Shown here piece by piece: positions 43,060 to 52,195 of a DNA stretch of 64,000 bases. The position numbers and the translations under genes were made by a program. The DNA comes from Phocoenobacter atlanticus (lineage in GTDB: Bacteria; Pseudomonadota; Gammaproteobacteria; Enterobacterales; Pasteurellaceae). The stretch lies in NCBI RefSeq assembly GCF_030764225.1, contig NZ_JASAXH010000002.1; one strand, given 5' to 3'. The stretch's first letter is position 1; each line of letters starts with the position of its first letter. A model generated the notes under the pieces. It did no database searches, was not told where the DNA came from, and saw only the letters and a program-made list of their open reading frames with translations.

Positions 43060-43629
43060 TCACATTGAACTAATTTTCTCTGCTCGTTCTTTATCTATTT
43101 TTCTTAATTGAATTAATGCGTTATTCATTTGAGTATGGTTTTTCTCACCTTTAGCACAAAGTATAATATTTTCTAGCGTATCAGCTTGATGATAATAAGA
43201 TTGTTTACTTGTTAATGCTTGTTCAAATAAATTATAAGCTTGTTTAAATTGGGCTTGTTTACATAAAAAAGTCCCATAATTATTTAATATATCAGGACGA
43301 GGTTGGTGATCTTTTGTAAATTTTTGACTTAATGTAACCGCTTGTTGATAGGTTTGTGATGCATCTGAAACTTTACCTGTCTGTTGATAGTAATAAGCAA
43401 GTACTGAATAAGGTAAATAGTGCTGATTGTTATGTTCCAGTGCTTTGTCGATATTTAATTTTGCTTTTGGAAAATTATTTTCTTTTAAATAAGCAAGTGC
43501 AAGGTTGAGTCTTGCTTGCATTGCTTCTGTTTTGTTTATTGAGTGTTCTGTTGATGTAGAAACACAACCTGTCAAAGTCAAAGCAATTATACAAGCGGTA
43601 AGATTTGAATAAAAATTTGCAATTTTCAT
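43060..43629 (-). CDS. pilW: Type IV pilus biogenesis/stability lipoprotein PilW (PilF)
   Basis: Outer-membrane TPR lipoprotein needed for secretin assembly. Start MKIANFYSNLTACIIALTLT then GC, with the lipobox Cys near residue 21. Several TPR units follow (MQARLNLALAYLKENNFPKA, YLPYSVLAYYYQQTGKVSDA, LNNYGTFLCKQAQFKQA). 189 aa. The ATG at 43629 has AGGA 7 nt upstream; the adjacent ATG at 43632 is closer. It follows rlmN by 13 bp, the rlmN-pilW order common in gamma-proteobacteria. A single uptake signal lies in its signal-peptide coding region. Confidence 0.87.
   Translation of the reverse strand: MKIANFYSNLTACIIALTLTGCVSTSTEHSINKTEAMQARLNLALAYLKENNFPKAKLNIDKALEHNNQHYLPYSVLAYYYQQTGKVSDASQTYQQAVTLSQKFTKDHQPRPDILNNYGTFLCKQAQFKQAYNLFEQALTSKQSYYHQADTLENIILCAKGEKNHTQMNNALIQLRKIDKERAEKISSM
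43593..43623 (+). repeat. Single uptake-signal-like site within the pilW 5' end
   Basis: ACAAGCGGTAA then TTTGCAA at the standard distance, overlapping the pilW signal peptide codons. Confidence 0.6.
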
Positions 43630-43642
43630 CATAGTTTCCTTT

Positions 43643-44830
43643 TTAATGTGTTTGCTGTTCTTGAATATTGATACTTTTCCCAAACTTATGCTTTTCAGCG
43701 GTTCGTTTGGTTCGGTCTATCACTTCACCTGCAAGCTGTCCACAAGCAGCATCAATATCATCTCCTCGTGTTTTTCTTACGATAACAGTAAAACCATACT
43801 CCATCAATGTTTTTTGAAAACGATCAATACGAGAATTAGAACTTTTGGTATAAGGTGCTTCAGGGAATGGGTTCCACGGAATTAGATTTATTTTACAAGG
43901 GGTATTTTTTAATACTTCAGCCAGTTGATGGGCGTGTTCTATGCCATCATTAATATGAGACAACATTACATATTCAATGGTTACTTTGCCGTGATTCGCA
44001 TTCGATACTTTTAAATATTCATTCACAGAATTCATCAACATTTTAATATTATATTTTTTGTTGATTGGCACAATTTCATCACGAATTTCATCGTTTGGGG
44101 CGTGTAAAGAAATCGCTAGAGCAACATCAATTTGTTCACGCATTTTATCCAATGCTGGAACGACTCCAGATGTTGAAAGGGTGACACGACGTTTTGATAA
44201 ACCATAAGCGAAATCATCTAACATTAGTTCCATTGCAGGCACCACATTATTCATATTTAATAATGGCTCACCCATTCCCATCATTACTACATTAGTAATT
44301 GGTCGCACACCTGTTACACCAAAATTACCAATAATTTTAGCGGCTCGCCATACTTGTCCAATAATTTCAGACACGTTTAAATTACGATTAAAACCTTGTT
44401 GGGCGGTAGAACAAAAAGTACACTCTAACGCACAACCTACTTGTGAAGAAACACACAATGTTGCACGATCCCCTTCTGGGATATACACTGTTTCAACTTG
44501 TTGATCGCCTACCTGCATTGCCCATTTGATTGTTCCATCGGCTGAACGTTGTTCAACAGCAACCTCAGGCGCTTTAATTTCCGCAATTTGTTTTAATTTT
44601 TCACGCAAGACTTTGTTAATATTGGTCATATTATCAAAATTATCTTCACCAAAATGGTAAATCCATTTCACCATTTGATCGGCACGAAAAGGTTTTTCAC
44701 CCATTTCTTTAAATAAATCTCGCATTTGTGAACGCGTTAAATTCATTAAATTGATTTTATCGGATTTTGGATGCTGCACTGCAACCTTCGTGGATTGAGC
44801 GGAGCTGTTTTGTGTGTTTTGTTGTGACAT
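43643..44830 (-). CDS. rlmN: Dual-specificity 23S rRNA/tRNA adenine C2-methyltransferase RlmN
   Basis: Radical-SAM methylase for A2503 of 23S rRNA and A37 of some tRNAs. The cluster motif CALECTFCSTAQQGF (CxxxCxxC) is near residue 132, and GMGEPLLNMNNV near 190. The second catalytic Cys lies in RGDDIDAACGQLAGEV near 365. 395 aa; the first about 25 residues (Gln/Ser-rich) extend beyond the conserved start. First gene of an rlmN-pilW unit. Confidence 0.96.
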   Translation of the reverse strand: MSQQNTQNSSAQSTKVAVQHPKSDKINLMNLTRSQMRDLFKEMGEKPFRADQMVKWIYHFGEDNFDNMTNINKVLREKLKQIAEIKAPEVAVEQRSADGTIKWAMQVGDQQVETVYIPEGDRATLCVSSQVGCALECTFCSTAQQGFNRNLNVSEIIGQVWRAAKIIGNFGVTGVRPITNVVMMGMGEPLLNMNNVVPAMELMLDDFAYGLSKRRVTLSTSGVVPALDKMREQIDVALAISLHAPNDEIRDEIVPINKKYNIKMLMNSVNEYLKVSNANHGKVTIEYVMLSHINDGIEHAHQLAEVLKNTPCKINLIPWNPFPEAPYTKSSNSRIDRFQKTLMEYGFTVIVRKTRGDDIDAACGQLAGEVIDRTKRTAEKHKFGKSINIQEQQTH

Positions 44831-45081
44831 TAGGCCTCGTTATTACACGGATTATGGCAAAAATTGATTATTTTGCAAAAGCATTTAAAGAAGGGGATTT
44901 TACCTACCTCAATAATTTTATGCTAGTCTTTTTTATGATTAATTTTAAGCAGTCACATTATTTTTAAAATTTGCAAATGTAATATAGAGGGATAGATACT
45001 CCCTATATTTTAAAAAAATAGTTTTTAATCCATTTTTGACGTAAAATGGTCACAATGTTTTTTTATATTTAGGATTCATAT

Positions 45082-46212
45082 ATGGCATATACAACATTTT
45101 CACAAAATAAGAACGATCAATTAAAAGAGCCAATGTTTTTTGGTCAAAATGTCAATGTTGCTCGTTATGATCAACAAAAATACGAAATTTTTGAGAAGCT
45201 GATTGAAAAACAACTGTCATTTTTTTGGCGACCTGAAGAGGTGGATGTTTCACAGGATCGTATTGATTATAATGCCCTTCCAGAACACGAAAAGCATATT
45301 TTCATCAGTAATCTAAAATATCAAACGCTATTGGATTCTATTCAAGGTCGTAGTCCAAATGTAGCATTGTTACCTATTGTTTCTATTCCTGAATTAGAAA
45401 CTTGGATTGAAACTTGGACTTTTTCTGAAACTATCCATTCTCGCTCATATACACATATTATTCGTAATATTGTTAATGATCCATCAATCATATTTGATGA
45501 CATTGTGACTAACGAAGAAATCATTAGACGAGCAAAAGATATTTCTATTTATTATGATAACCTAATTCGTGATTCACAGCTTTATAGCTTATATGGAGAA
45601 GGCATCTATAAGGTTGATGGTGTAGATCATAAAGTTTCACTAAGAACGTTAAAAAAACAACTTTACCTCTGTATGATGAGTGTAAATGTATTAGAAGCTA
45701 TTCGTTTTTATGTCTCATTTGCTTGCTCTTTTGCCTTTGCGGAGCGTCAATTAATGGAAGGTAATGCTAAAATTATTAAATTTATTGCACGTGATGAGGC
45801 ATTGCACCTAACGGGTACTCAACATATTTTAAATATAATGGCATCAGGAGAAGATGATCCTGAAATGGCAGAAATTGCTAAAGAGTGTCGTCAAGAGGCT
45901 TATGATCTATTTGTTGCAGCCGCAGAACAAGAGAAAGAGTGGGCGGATTATTTATTTAAAGATGGTTCAATGATTGGTTTAAATCGAGATATTTTAGTTC
46001 AATATGTGGAATATATTACTAATACTCGTATGCAAGCCGTAGGGTTAGATCTTCCGTTTAAAGTACGTTCAAACCCAATTCCGTGGATTAATTCGTGGTT
46101 AGTGTCAGACAATGTACAGGTAGCACCACAAGAAGTTGAAGTGAGTTCATATCTTGTTGGACAAATTGATTCAAAAGTCAGTACTCAAGATTTTGATGAC
46201 TTTGATTTGTAA
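45082..46212 (+). CDS. nrdB: Class Ia ribonucleotide reductase beta subunit NrdB
   Basis: Carries the di-iron tyrosyl radical for dNTP synthesis. Iron ligands lie in EVDVSQDRIDY, in ETWTFSETIHSRSYTHI with the radical Tyr (near residue 122), and in KFIARDEALHLTGTQHI. The tail STQDFDDFDL is the R1-docking peptide. 376 aa, as in E. coli. nrdA is not upstream; rlmN diverges there after 250 bp. yfaE overlaps the stop by one base. Confidence 0.97.
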   Translation: MAYTTFSQNKNDQLKEPMFFGQNVNVARYDQQKYEIFEKLIEKQLSFFWRPEEVDVSQDRIDYNALPEHEKHIFISNLKYQTLLDSIQGRSPNVALLPIVSIPELETWIETWTFSETIHSRSYTHIIRNIVNDPSIIFDDIVTNEEIIRRAKDISIYYDNLIRDSQLYSLYGEGIYKVDGVDHKVSLRTLKKQLYLCMMSVNVLEAIRFYVSFACSFAFAERQLMEGNAKIIKFIARDEALHLTGTQHILNIMASGEDDPEMAEIAKECRQEAYDLFVAAAEQEKEWADYLFKDGSMIGLNRDILVQYVEYITNTRMQAVGLDLPFKVRSNPIPWINSWLVSDNVQVAPQEVEVSSYLVGQIDSKVSTQDFDDFDL

Positions 46213-46460
46213 TGCAAATTCGGTTAATTCATAGCCAAGTGATACTGGAACATAATAACAAAAACTCATTACTTGAAACCTTAGAAAAAAATGGATTTTT
46301 TCCTGAATATCAATGTCGAATGGGTTTTTGTGGTTCTTGTCGAATAAAAATAAAAAGTGGCAAAGTCTCTTATAAACAACCTCCTTTAGCGATGCTAAAA
46401 AGTAACGAAATTCTTACTTGTTGTTGCGTAGTTGAAGAAAATTTAGAAATAAAGTTTTAA
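46212..46460 (+). CDS. yfaE: 2Fe-2S ferredoxin YfaE, NrdB maintenance factor
   Basis: Small plant-type ferredoxin that helps reassemble the NrdB di-iron centre. The cluster Cys pattern is CRMGFCGSC (residues near 36-44) with the fourth Cys in ILTCCCVV near 73. 82 aa. Its ATG overlaps the nrdB stop (TAATG), so expression is coupled. Confidence 0.93.
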   Translation: MQIRLIHSQVILEHNNKNSLLETLEKNGFFPEYQCRMGFCGSCRIKIKSGKVSYKQPPLAMLKSNEILTCCCVVEENLEIKF

Positions 46461-46469
46461 CTTTACTTA

Positions 46470-46500
46470 AAGCGGTAGGATGTTGTAAGAAATTTACAAA
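46470..46500 (+). repeat. Single uptake-signal-like site
   Basis: AAGCGGT then TTTACAAA at the standard spacing after yfaE; a G-to-A variant of the central motif. Confidence 0.5.
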
Positions 46501-46559
46501 ATATTACTAACTAAGCATTATCGATGTAACATACTTTCACTCTTAGGAATAACCTTAAA

Positions 46560-47885
46560 ATGATAAAACGTGCTATATTCTTAAGCATATTTATGCTCTC
46601 TTTTTTATCGGCTTGTAGTTCTGTTAAATATCATCCTGTTGAAACGATTAATCAAATTAATACCAATAATGGATATCGAGTTTATAATGTATTATCCAAA
46701 AATAAACAACATAAAAATCTTATTATTTTGATGTTTTCAGGTGGGGGAAATCGTGCAGCATCATTAGGTTATGGTGTCTTAGAGCAATTTGCAAAAACTG
46801 AAATTAATCCTACCGCTAAGGGAAGGACTTTATTGGATAATATCGACTTGGTCTATGGGGTTTCTGGTGGTTCTGTGTTAGCAAGTTATTTTGCCTTGGA
46901 AGGAAAAAACGTCATTCCTCAATTTGAAGAGCAATTTTTAAAGTATGATTTTCAACAACAAATAGTCAATGAAGCACTCTCTGTTTCTACAATATCTCGA
47001 TTAACTTCACCTCAATTTGGACGGGGTGATTTACTTGCAGAACAGCTTAATTCAGCCCTTTTTAAAGACAACACTTTTGACGATCTCCTTCATCATCGTA
47101 AAGGTCCTTTTGCTGTAATTAGTGCCACAGATATGAATATGGGACAACGTCTTAATTTTATTCAAGAAGATTTTGATCTTCTTTGCTTAGATTTAAAAAA
47201 AGTGAAAATTGCCAGAGCGGTTGCAGCATCTAGTGCTGTACCATTAATTTTTAGCCCTCTTACTTTTAACAATAATGGGGGTAGTTGCTATCCTTCGAAA
47301 AAAACTAGCGTAATAAAAGCAACAGAAGCGGGGAAAAATAAAAATGAAATACAAACTAAAAAAGATTTATATAAAAATAGTCAAAAAAGACCTTTTATTC
47401 ACTTAGTTGATGGTGGGTTGACGGATAATTTAGGATTACGCAGTTTACTTGATACCTATAATTTATGGGGCTTTCAAGGTATTAAAAATAATTTAAAAAA
47501 ATCTAATATCAAAAATGTCATTGTCATTAACGTAAATGCTCAAAATCAAATTACGAGTAATGTAGATTTATCCGCAGATATTCCTAATACTTCTGATATT
47601 GTGAATGCGATTATCAATGTCCCTATTGATAGTAACACACAAAATACCCTGAATAGTTTTAGAGCCTTGGTTGATGAATGGAATAAAAAGCAACAAAATA
47701 TTAAGATCTATTTTGTGAGTTTAAACTTAAAAGATTTACCGACCTCTTCATTACGAGATGAAGTACTAAATATTGACACTTCTTTTTATTTACCTAAAGA
47801 AGATGTCAATAAATTAAAACAATCTGCCAAAATTCTTCTAGATCAATCCGTTGATTATCAGGAAGTATTAAAAGTATTACGATAA
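46560..47885 (+). CDS. Patatin-like phospholipase lipoprotein
   Basis: Signal peptide MIKRAIFLSIFMLSFLSAC with the lipobox Cys at 19. Patatin domain: oxyanion loop MFSGGGNRAASLGYGVLE near residue 60, nucleophile in YGVSGGSVLASY (GxSxG) near 99, and the catalytic Asp in LVDGGLTDNLGLRS near 278. 441 aa. It would be a membrane-anchored lipid acyl hydrolase in the envelope. A charged, Lys/Asn-rich insertion near residues 255-275 lies just before the DGG motif. Convergent with macB, 24 bp apart. No specific physiological role can be assigned. Confidence 0.85.
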   Translation: MIKRAIFLSIFMLSFLSACSSVKYHPVETINQINTNNGYRVYNVLSKNKQHKNLIILMFSGGGNRAASLGYGVLEQFAKTEINPTAKGRTLLDNIDLVYGVSGGSVLASYFALEGKNVIPQFEEQFLKYDFQQQIVNEALSVSTISRLTSPQFGRGDLLAEQLNSALFKDNTFDDLLHHRKGPFAVISATDMNMGQRLNFIQEDFDLLCLDLKKVKIARAVAASSAVPLIFSPLTFNNNGGSCYPSKKTSVIKATEAGKNKNEIQTKKDLYKNSQKRPFIHLVDGGLTDNLGLRSLLDTYNLWGFQGIKNNLKKSNIKNVIVINVNAQNQITSNVDLSADIPNTSDIVNAIINVPIDSNTQNTLNSFRALVDEWNKKQQNIKIYFVSLNLKDLPTSSLRDEVLNIDTSFYLPKEDVNKLKQSAKILLDQSVDYQEVLKVLR

Positions 47886-47909
47886 TTTCAGTAAAGTGGT
47901 GATTTTTAA

Positions 47910-49862
47910 CTATTCCCGAGAGAGTGCATCTACTGGCTTTAAGCGAGCTGCATTTTTTGCGGGGAAATAGCCAAATATAATGCCAATTGATGATGAACAA
48001 AAAAATGCAATAACAAATGATGAAAAGGTAAATTGCATTTTAATTCCTTCTACTATTAATGAAAAAATACTGCCTATAAAAAGAGAAAAGAGCACGCCTA
48101 TTATTCCACCAATTAAACTGACAACTATCGCTTCTATTAAAAACTGCTGTAGAATGTCTTTTTCTTTCGCTCCTACTGCAATTCTAATACCAATCTCTTT
48201 GGTTCGTTCAGTTACAGAAACCAGCATAATATTCATTATCCCAATTCCTCCAACAACCAATGAAATAAAAGCAATCGCTGAAATCATTAATGTTAATGTT
48301 TGTGTGGTTTGATTTAAGGATTGTAATAATTTATTACTATTAAACGTGAAAAAATCCTTTCGTCCATGACTTGCTGTTAAAAGATCAGTTATTTTTAGTT
48401 CAGCCATTGCTGGTGTGATATTTTTGTTTAGATGAACTGAAATTCGCTGAAAATAGTCTTGATTATTAATGCGACTATTCATTGCACTATAAGGAAGCCA
48501 AATATGTGCAGTTTGACTGTCTGAAAATAAAGAGGGAGATTTGACTACTCCTATAATTAGAATGGGGACATTCTCAATAAAAACAATATTATTGATAGCT
48601 GTCTTTTTCCCAAAAATGGCTGTTTTTGATATTTCATCAATAACACCAACTGCCTGATTAGAGCTAATATCTATTGGTTTTAATAAACGTCCCGATAATA
48701 GTTTATATTTTTTCAGTGAGAAAAAATCCTGACTTACACCATTTACAGAAACAGGAATTGTTTTATTTAGGAAACGCATCTTTGAAAAAGATTGTAATCC
48801 AGGGCTGACTCCAAGAATATAAGGCTGTTTACTTAATAGATCTAAATCATTAATAGTGAGGGTTTGAATTTTAGTGGGATCACTCTCTTCCCAATTTTTA
48901 CCTGGAAAAATACCAATAGTACTAGCTCCTAAAGAACTAAATTCACTTAATACTTTATGTTTTGCCCCCTCTCCTAATGCAATAATACTGACCACAGAAG
49001 CAATCCCAATAATAATGCCAAGCATTGTTAGAAAGGATCTCATTTTATGTGCTTTCATCATACTTAGTGCCATAATAAGTGACTCATTGTAATGATACAA
49101 GATATCAAGAAATGTTATTTTTGTACTGTTTTCTACTAATGTTTGTTTTATTCTTGTATATTTAGGAGAGGGATTTTGTTTTTTATCGGAGATAATCTCA
49201 CCATCTTTCAGTGTAATTATACGTTCAGTATGTTTAGCGATTTGCATATCGTGAGTAATTAAAATAATGGTATGCCCTTGTTGATGTAATTCCTTTAAGA
49301 CCTCCAAGACTTCGTTACTACTTTGACTATCTAAAGCTCCCGTAGGCTCGTCGGCTAAAATAACCTCGCAGCCATTTATTAGAGCCCTAGCAATACTTAC
49401 TCGTTGCTGTTGTCCTCCTGAAAGTTGATTTGGTTTTTGCTCTAACTGTTTTTGTAGTCCTAAACGGTATAATAGGTTTTTTGCTTGGATTTTCCTTTTT
49501 TCTTTATCCATCAAAGAATAAATTGCGGGAATTTCTACATTTTCAATTGCACTTAAATGAGGCAATAAATGATAACGCTGGAAAATAAAACCAAAATGAT
49601 TACAGCGTAATTTTGCTAATTCTTCATTTGATAAATCCGTAATACGACGTCCTTGAAATAAATATTCTCCTTCATCAGGAATATCTAGTGCACCAAGGAT
49701 ATTCATTAACGTCGATTTTCCAGAACCTGAACTTCCTACAATCGCAATCATTTCGCCACGATAAATTTGTAGATCTATGGATTTAAGTACAGTCGTTTCA
49801 ATATTTCCATTACAATAACGACGTGTGATATTTTTAAATTCAATTAATGGTTGATTTATCAT
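47910..49862 (-). CDS. macB: Macrolide/toxin export ATPase-permease MacB
   Basis: Works with MacA and TolC in tripartite export of macrolides, heme precursors or toxin peptides. N-terminal ABC domain: GSSGSGKSTLMNILGALD near residue 42, LSGGQQQRVSIARAL near 143, ADEPTGALDS near 167. Then a membrane segment near 275, a large periplasmic domain, and three C-terminal segments with SVTERTKEIGIRIAVGAKEK near 555. 650 aa, matching E. coli MacB (648). It overlaps macA by 4 bp (ATGA). Confidence 0.93.
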   Translation of the reverse strand: MINQPLIEFKNITRRYCNGNIETTVLKSIDLQIYRGEMIAIVGSSGSGKSTLMNILGALDIPDEGEYLFQGRRITDLSNEELAKLRCNHFGFIFQRYHLLPHLSAIENVEIPAIYSLMDKEKRKIQAKNLLYRLGLQKQLEQKPNQLSGGQQQRVSIARALINGCEVILADEPTGALDSQSSNEVLEVLKELHQQGHTIILITHDMQIAKHTERIITLKDGEIISDKKQNPSPKYTRIKQTLVENSTKITFLDILYHYNESLIMALSMMKAHKMRSFLTMLGIIIGIASVVSIIALGEGAKHKVLSEFSSLGASTIGIFPGKNWEESDPTKIQTLTINDLDLLSKQPYILGVSPGLQSFSKMRFLNKTIPVSVNGVSQDFFSLKKYKLLSGRLLKPIDISSNQAVGVIDEISKTAIFGKKTAINNIVFIENVPILIIGVVKSPSLFSDSQTAHIWLPYSAMNSRINNQDYFQRISVHLNKNITPAMAELKITDLLTASHGRKDFFTFNSNKLLQSLNQTTQTLTLMISAIAFISLVVGGIGIMNIMLVSVTERTKEIGIRIAVGAKEKDILQQFLIEAIVVSLIGGIIGVLFSLFIGSIFSLIVEGIKMQFTFSSFVIAFFCSSSIGIIFGYFPAKNAARLKPVDALSRE

Positions 49863-50995
49863 AATATTTTATACTCATTTTCATTATTATTTGAAGATAA
49901 AATATCTGTTGATAATACAACACGCTCTTTCAATGATAGTCCCTTGACTACTTCAACTTGTGAATTATCTTGTAATCCCGTTGTAATAAGTCGTTGCTCT
50001 TGGTTTCCATTTTCTTGTAATACGGTCACATAATATTGATTGGGTTGAATCATTTTCCCTAATAATGATAAAGGGATAGTCAATACATTTTCTTTTTTAT
50101 CTAACAAAATTGAAACAGAAGCAGTCATTGCTATACGTAGTTTATGTTCTGGATTAGGGACTTTAAAAGTGGCGTAATAATAAACCGCTTTTTGATCGTT
50201 TGCGGTTGGAATAAGTTTTATATTATCTAGTTTAGAATAGTGCTTATTATCAGGCTTTCCTAATAAAGTAAATGAAACCGGAGCTCCTATTTTAATAGAA
50301 ATAACGTCCGCTTCTGAAATGTTAGTTTCAATTTGCATTGTTTCAATATCAGCTAATTGCATCAGAATAGGTGCTTGTTGTGTGGTAACTAAAGTTTGTC
50401 CACTTTTGGCAGTAACAGAAACAACGGTTGTATCCATTGGCGAGCGTATTTCAGTATAACGTAATTGAGTTTGGGATTTCTCTACTTTAATTTGTGCACT
50501 CGCTAAATTACTCTGTGCAATTCTCACTTCAGCTTTAGTAATACTTAAATGATGTTTAGATGTTTCAAAGAGTTGTTTTGATGTTGCATTTTTCTGCATT
50601 AAAGTATATTGACGCTCAACATCCATTTGTCGTTGTTTTAGCTGTTCTGATTTAATAGCTAAATTTCCTCGGAGATTTTCTAATTCTGCCAGTGCTAACT
50701 TTAGTTCTGTTTCCGCTAATTGAGGATCGATTATAGCTAATAAATCACCTTTTTTAACTTTTTGTCCTTCTTTCACCAAAATTTGTTTTATTTGACCAGA
50801 AACCTGTGCACCAACATCAATTTTTGTCAATGCTTGTACTTTACCAGTTGCTAGAATTCTTTTTTCAATTTTTCCCAATGTGACTGGAAAAATAATATTT
50901 TGAGGTTCTTCATTATTTGGTAATAAGTAGAAGCCAATTACTACAACTAATAACAAGAGGATAATGGTGTGCTTTAATTTTTTATGAAACTTCAA
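49859..50995 (-). CDS. macA: Periplasmic adaptor MacA
   Basis: Membrane-fusion protein partner of MacB. N-terminal anchor (about residues 8-27), lipoyl half-motifs RILATGKVQALTKIDVGAQV and IRSPMDTTVVSVTAKSGQTL, a coiled hairpin (QLKQRQMDVERQYTLMQKNA) and beta-barrel domain. 378 aa. First gene of the macAB operon; tolC is not nearby. Confidence 0.92.
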   Translation of the reverse strand: MKFHKKLKHTIILLLLVVVIGFYLLPNNEEPQNIIFPVTLGKIEKRILATGKVQALTKIDVGAQVSGQIKQILVKEGQKVKKGDLLAIIDPQLAETELKLALAELENLRGNLAIKSEQLKQRQMDVERQYTLMQKNATSKQLFETSKHHLSITKAEVRIAQSNLASAQIKVEKSQTQLRYTEIRSPMDTTVVSVTAKSGQTLVTTQQAPILMQLADIETMQIETNISEADVISIKIGAPVSFTLLGKPDNKHYSKLDNIKLIPTANDQKAVYYYATFKVPNPEHKLRIAMTASVSILLDKKENVLTIPLSLLGKMIQPNQYYVTVLQENGNQEQRLITTGLQDNSQVEVVKGLSLKERVVLSTDILSSNNNENEYKIL

Positions 50996-51133
50996 AATAC
51001 GATTCCTTATGTTATTTGAAGATAAGATAGATAGGTTATATTCTTTATATGACTAGTCCATTTAGTCAATAGTTCCCAAAAAGATTATTTATTTCAAAAG
51101 AGTAAATTTTTATCAAAATCGTACCGCTTATGA

Positions 51134-52099
51134 TTAACTATTCGCAATAATCACGGCACGTTTCGGTGCTGAATAACCTTCGATCGTTTTAGAATGATCC
51201 TGTGGATCTAAAAAATCTTCAAGGGATTCAGTGTCGATCCATTCAGTGCGACGTTGCTCTTCGACCGTTGTTACTGCTTCATCAACACAACGCACATTTT
51301 TAAAGCCTGCTTTTTCCAACCAACTGATCAGAGCTGGTACAGACGGAATAAAATACACATTTCGCATTTTTGCATAGCGATCGCTTGGCACAAGCACATC
51401 ATTGACACCCCCATCAATCACTAAGGTTTCAAGCACTAACTCGCCCCCTTTACGTAACTGGTTTTTAAGCTGTAAAAAATGGTCAAAAGGTGATTTGCGA
51501 TGATATAACACCCCCATTGAAAACACCGTATCAAAAGCTTTCAGCGGTTGCATTTCTTCAATCCCCATCGGAATTAAATGTGCTTGGCGATTATTATTTA
51601 ATAATTTACGCACTGCTTCAAATTGGCATAAAAATAAGTCCGTTGGATCAATGCCGACAACCAATCTTGCTCCTTCGCCTACCATTCGCCACATATGATA
51701 GCCACTGCCACAACCGACATCTAAAATGGTGCGATCTTTTAATGGCGATAAGTGAGGCAAGACACGATCCCATTTAAAATCAGAACGCCATTCGCAATCA
51801 ATATGCACATCATACAAATGATAAGGACCTTTTCGCCACGGTTTAAGCAATTTTAAATTATGGATAAAACGCTGTCTTTCCCCTTGTGATAATAAAGGCT
51901 CACTTTCAATGGCTTCTACTTTATCTTTTAAATTAATAGAGGCTGTTTTCACAGGTAAATGTTTTAGGGCATTTTCCCACTTTTCAAAATCACCGTGTAC
52001 TTGGGTTTGCCACTGCTTCATTTGTAAAGGTAAGGTTTCAAGCCAGTGAGAAAGCGAACTTGTTGCTAATTGTTGGTAAAAAGGACGAAAATCTATCAT
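51134..52099 (-). CDS. cmoB: tRNA U34 carboxymethyltransferase CmoB
   Basis: Uses carboxy-SAM from CmoA to make cmo5U34. SAM-type fold: GPYHLYDVHIDCEWRSDFKW near residue 95, ILDVGCGSGYHMWRM near 128, and FSMGVLYHRKSPFDHFLQL near 198. 321 aa, matching E. coli CmoB (323). cmoA is not adjacent. A palindromic repeat lies between it and tyrS. Confidence 0.95.
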   Translation of the reverse strand: MIDFRPFYQQLATSSLSHWLETLPLQMKQWQTQVHGDFEKWENALKHLPVKTASINLKDKVEAIESEPLLSQGERQRFIHNLKLLKPWRKGPYHLYDVHIDCEWRSDFKWDRVLPHLSPLKDRTILDVGCGSGYHMWRMVGEGARLVVGIDPTDLFLCQFEAVRKLLNNNRQAHLIPMGIEEMQPLKAFDTVFSMGVLYHRKSPFDHFLQLKNQLRKGGELVLETLVIDGGVNDVLVPSDRYAKMRNVYFIPSVPALISWLEKAGFKNVRCVDEAVTTVEEQRRTEWIDTESLEDFLDPQDHSKTIEGYSAPKRAVIIANS

Positions 52100-52132
52100 T
52101 GTTAATTATTTCTATGTATGAACAAATACGTA

Positions 52133-52154
52133 GAGACGTAGCAGGCTACGTCTC
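52133..52154. repeat. Short palindromic repeat element
   Basis: GAGACGTAGC-ag-GCTACGTCTC, a perfect 10-bp stem; similar GTAGAGACGTAGC-type palindromes are dispersed in many bacterial genomes. It lies between cmoB and tyrS. Confidence 0.65.
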
Positions 52155-52195
52155 CACAGGAATAAAATGGTAAATTTATTTAAAAATTTGACCGC

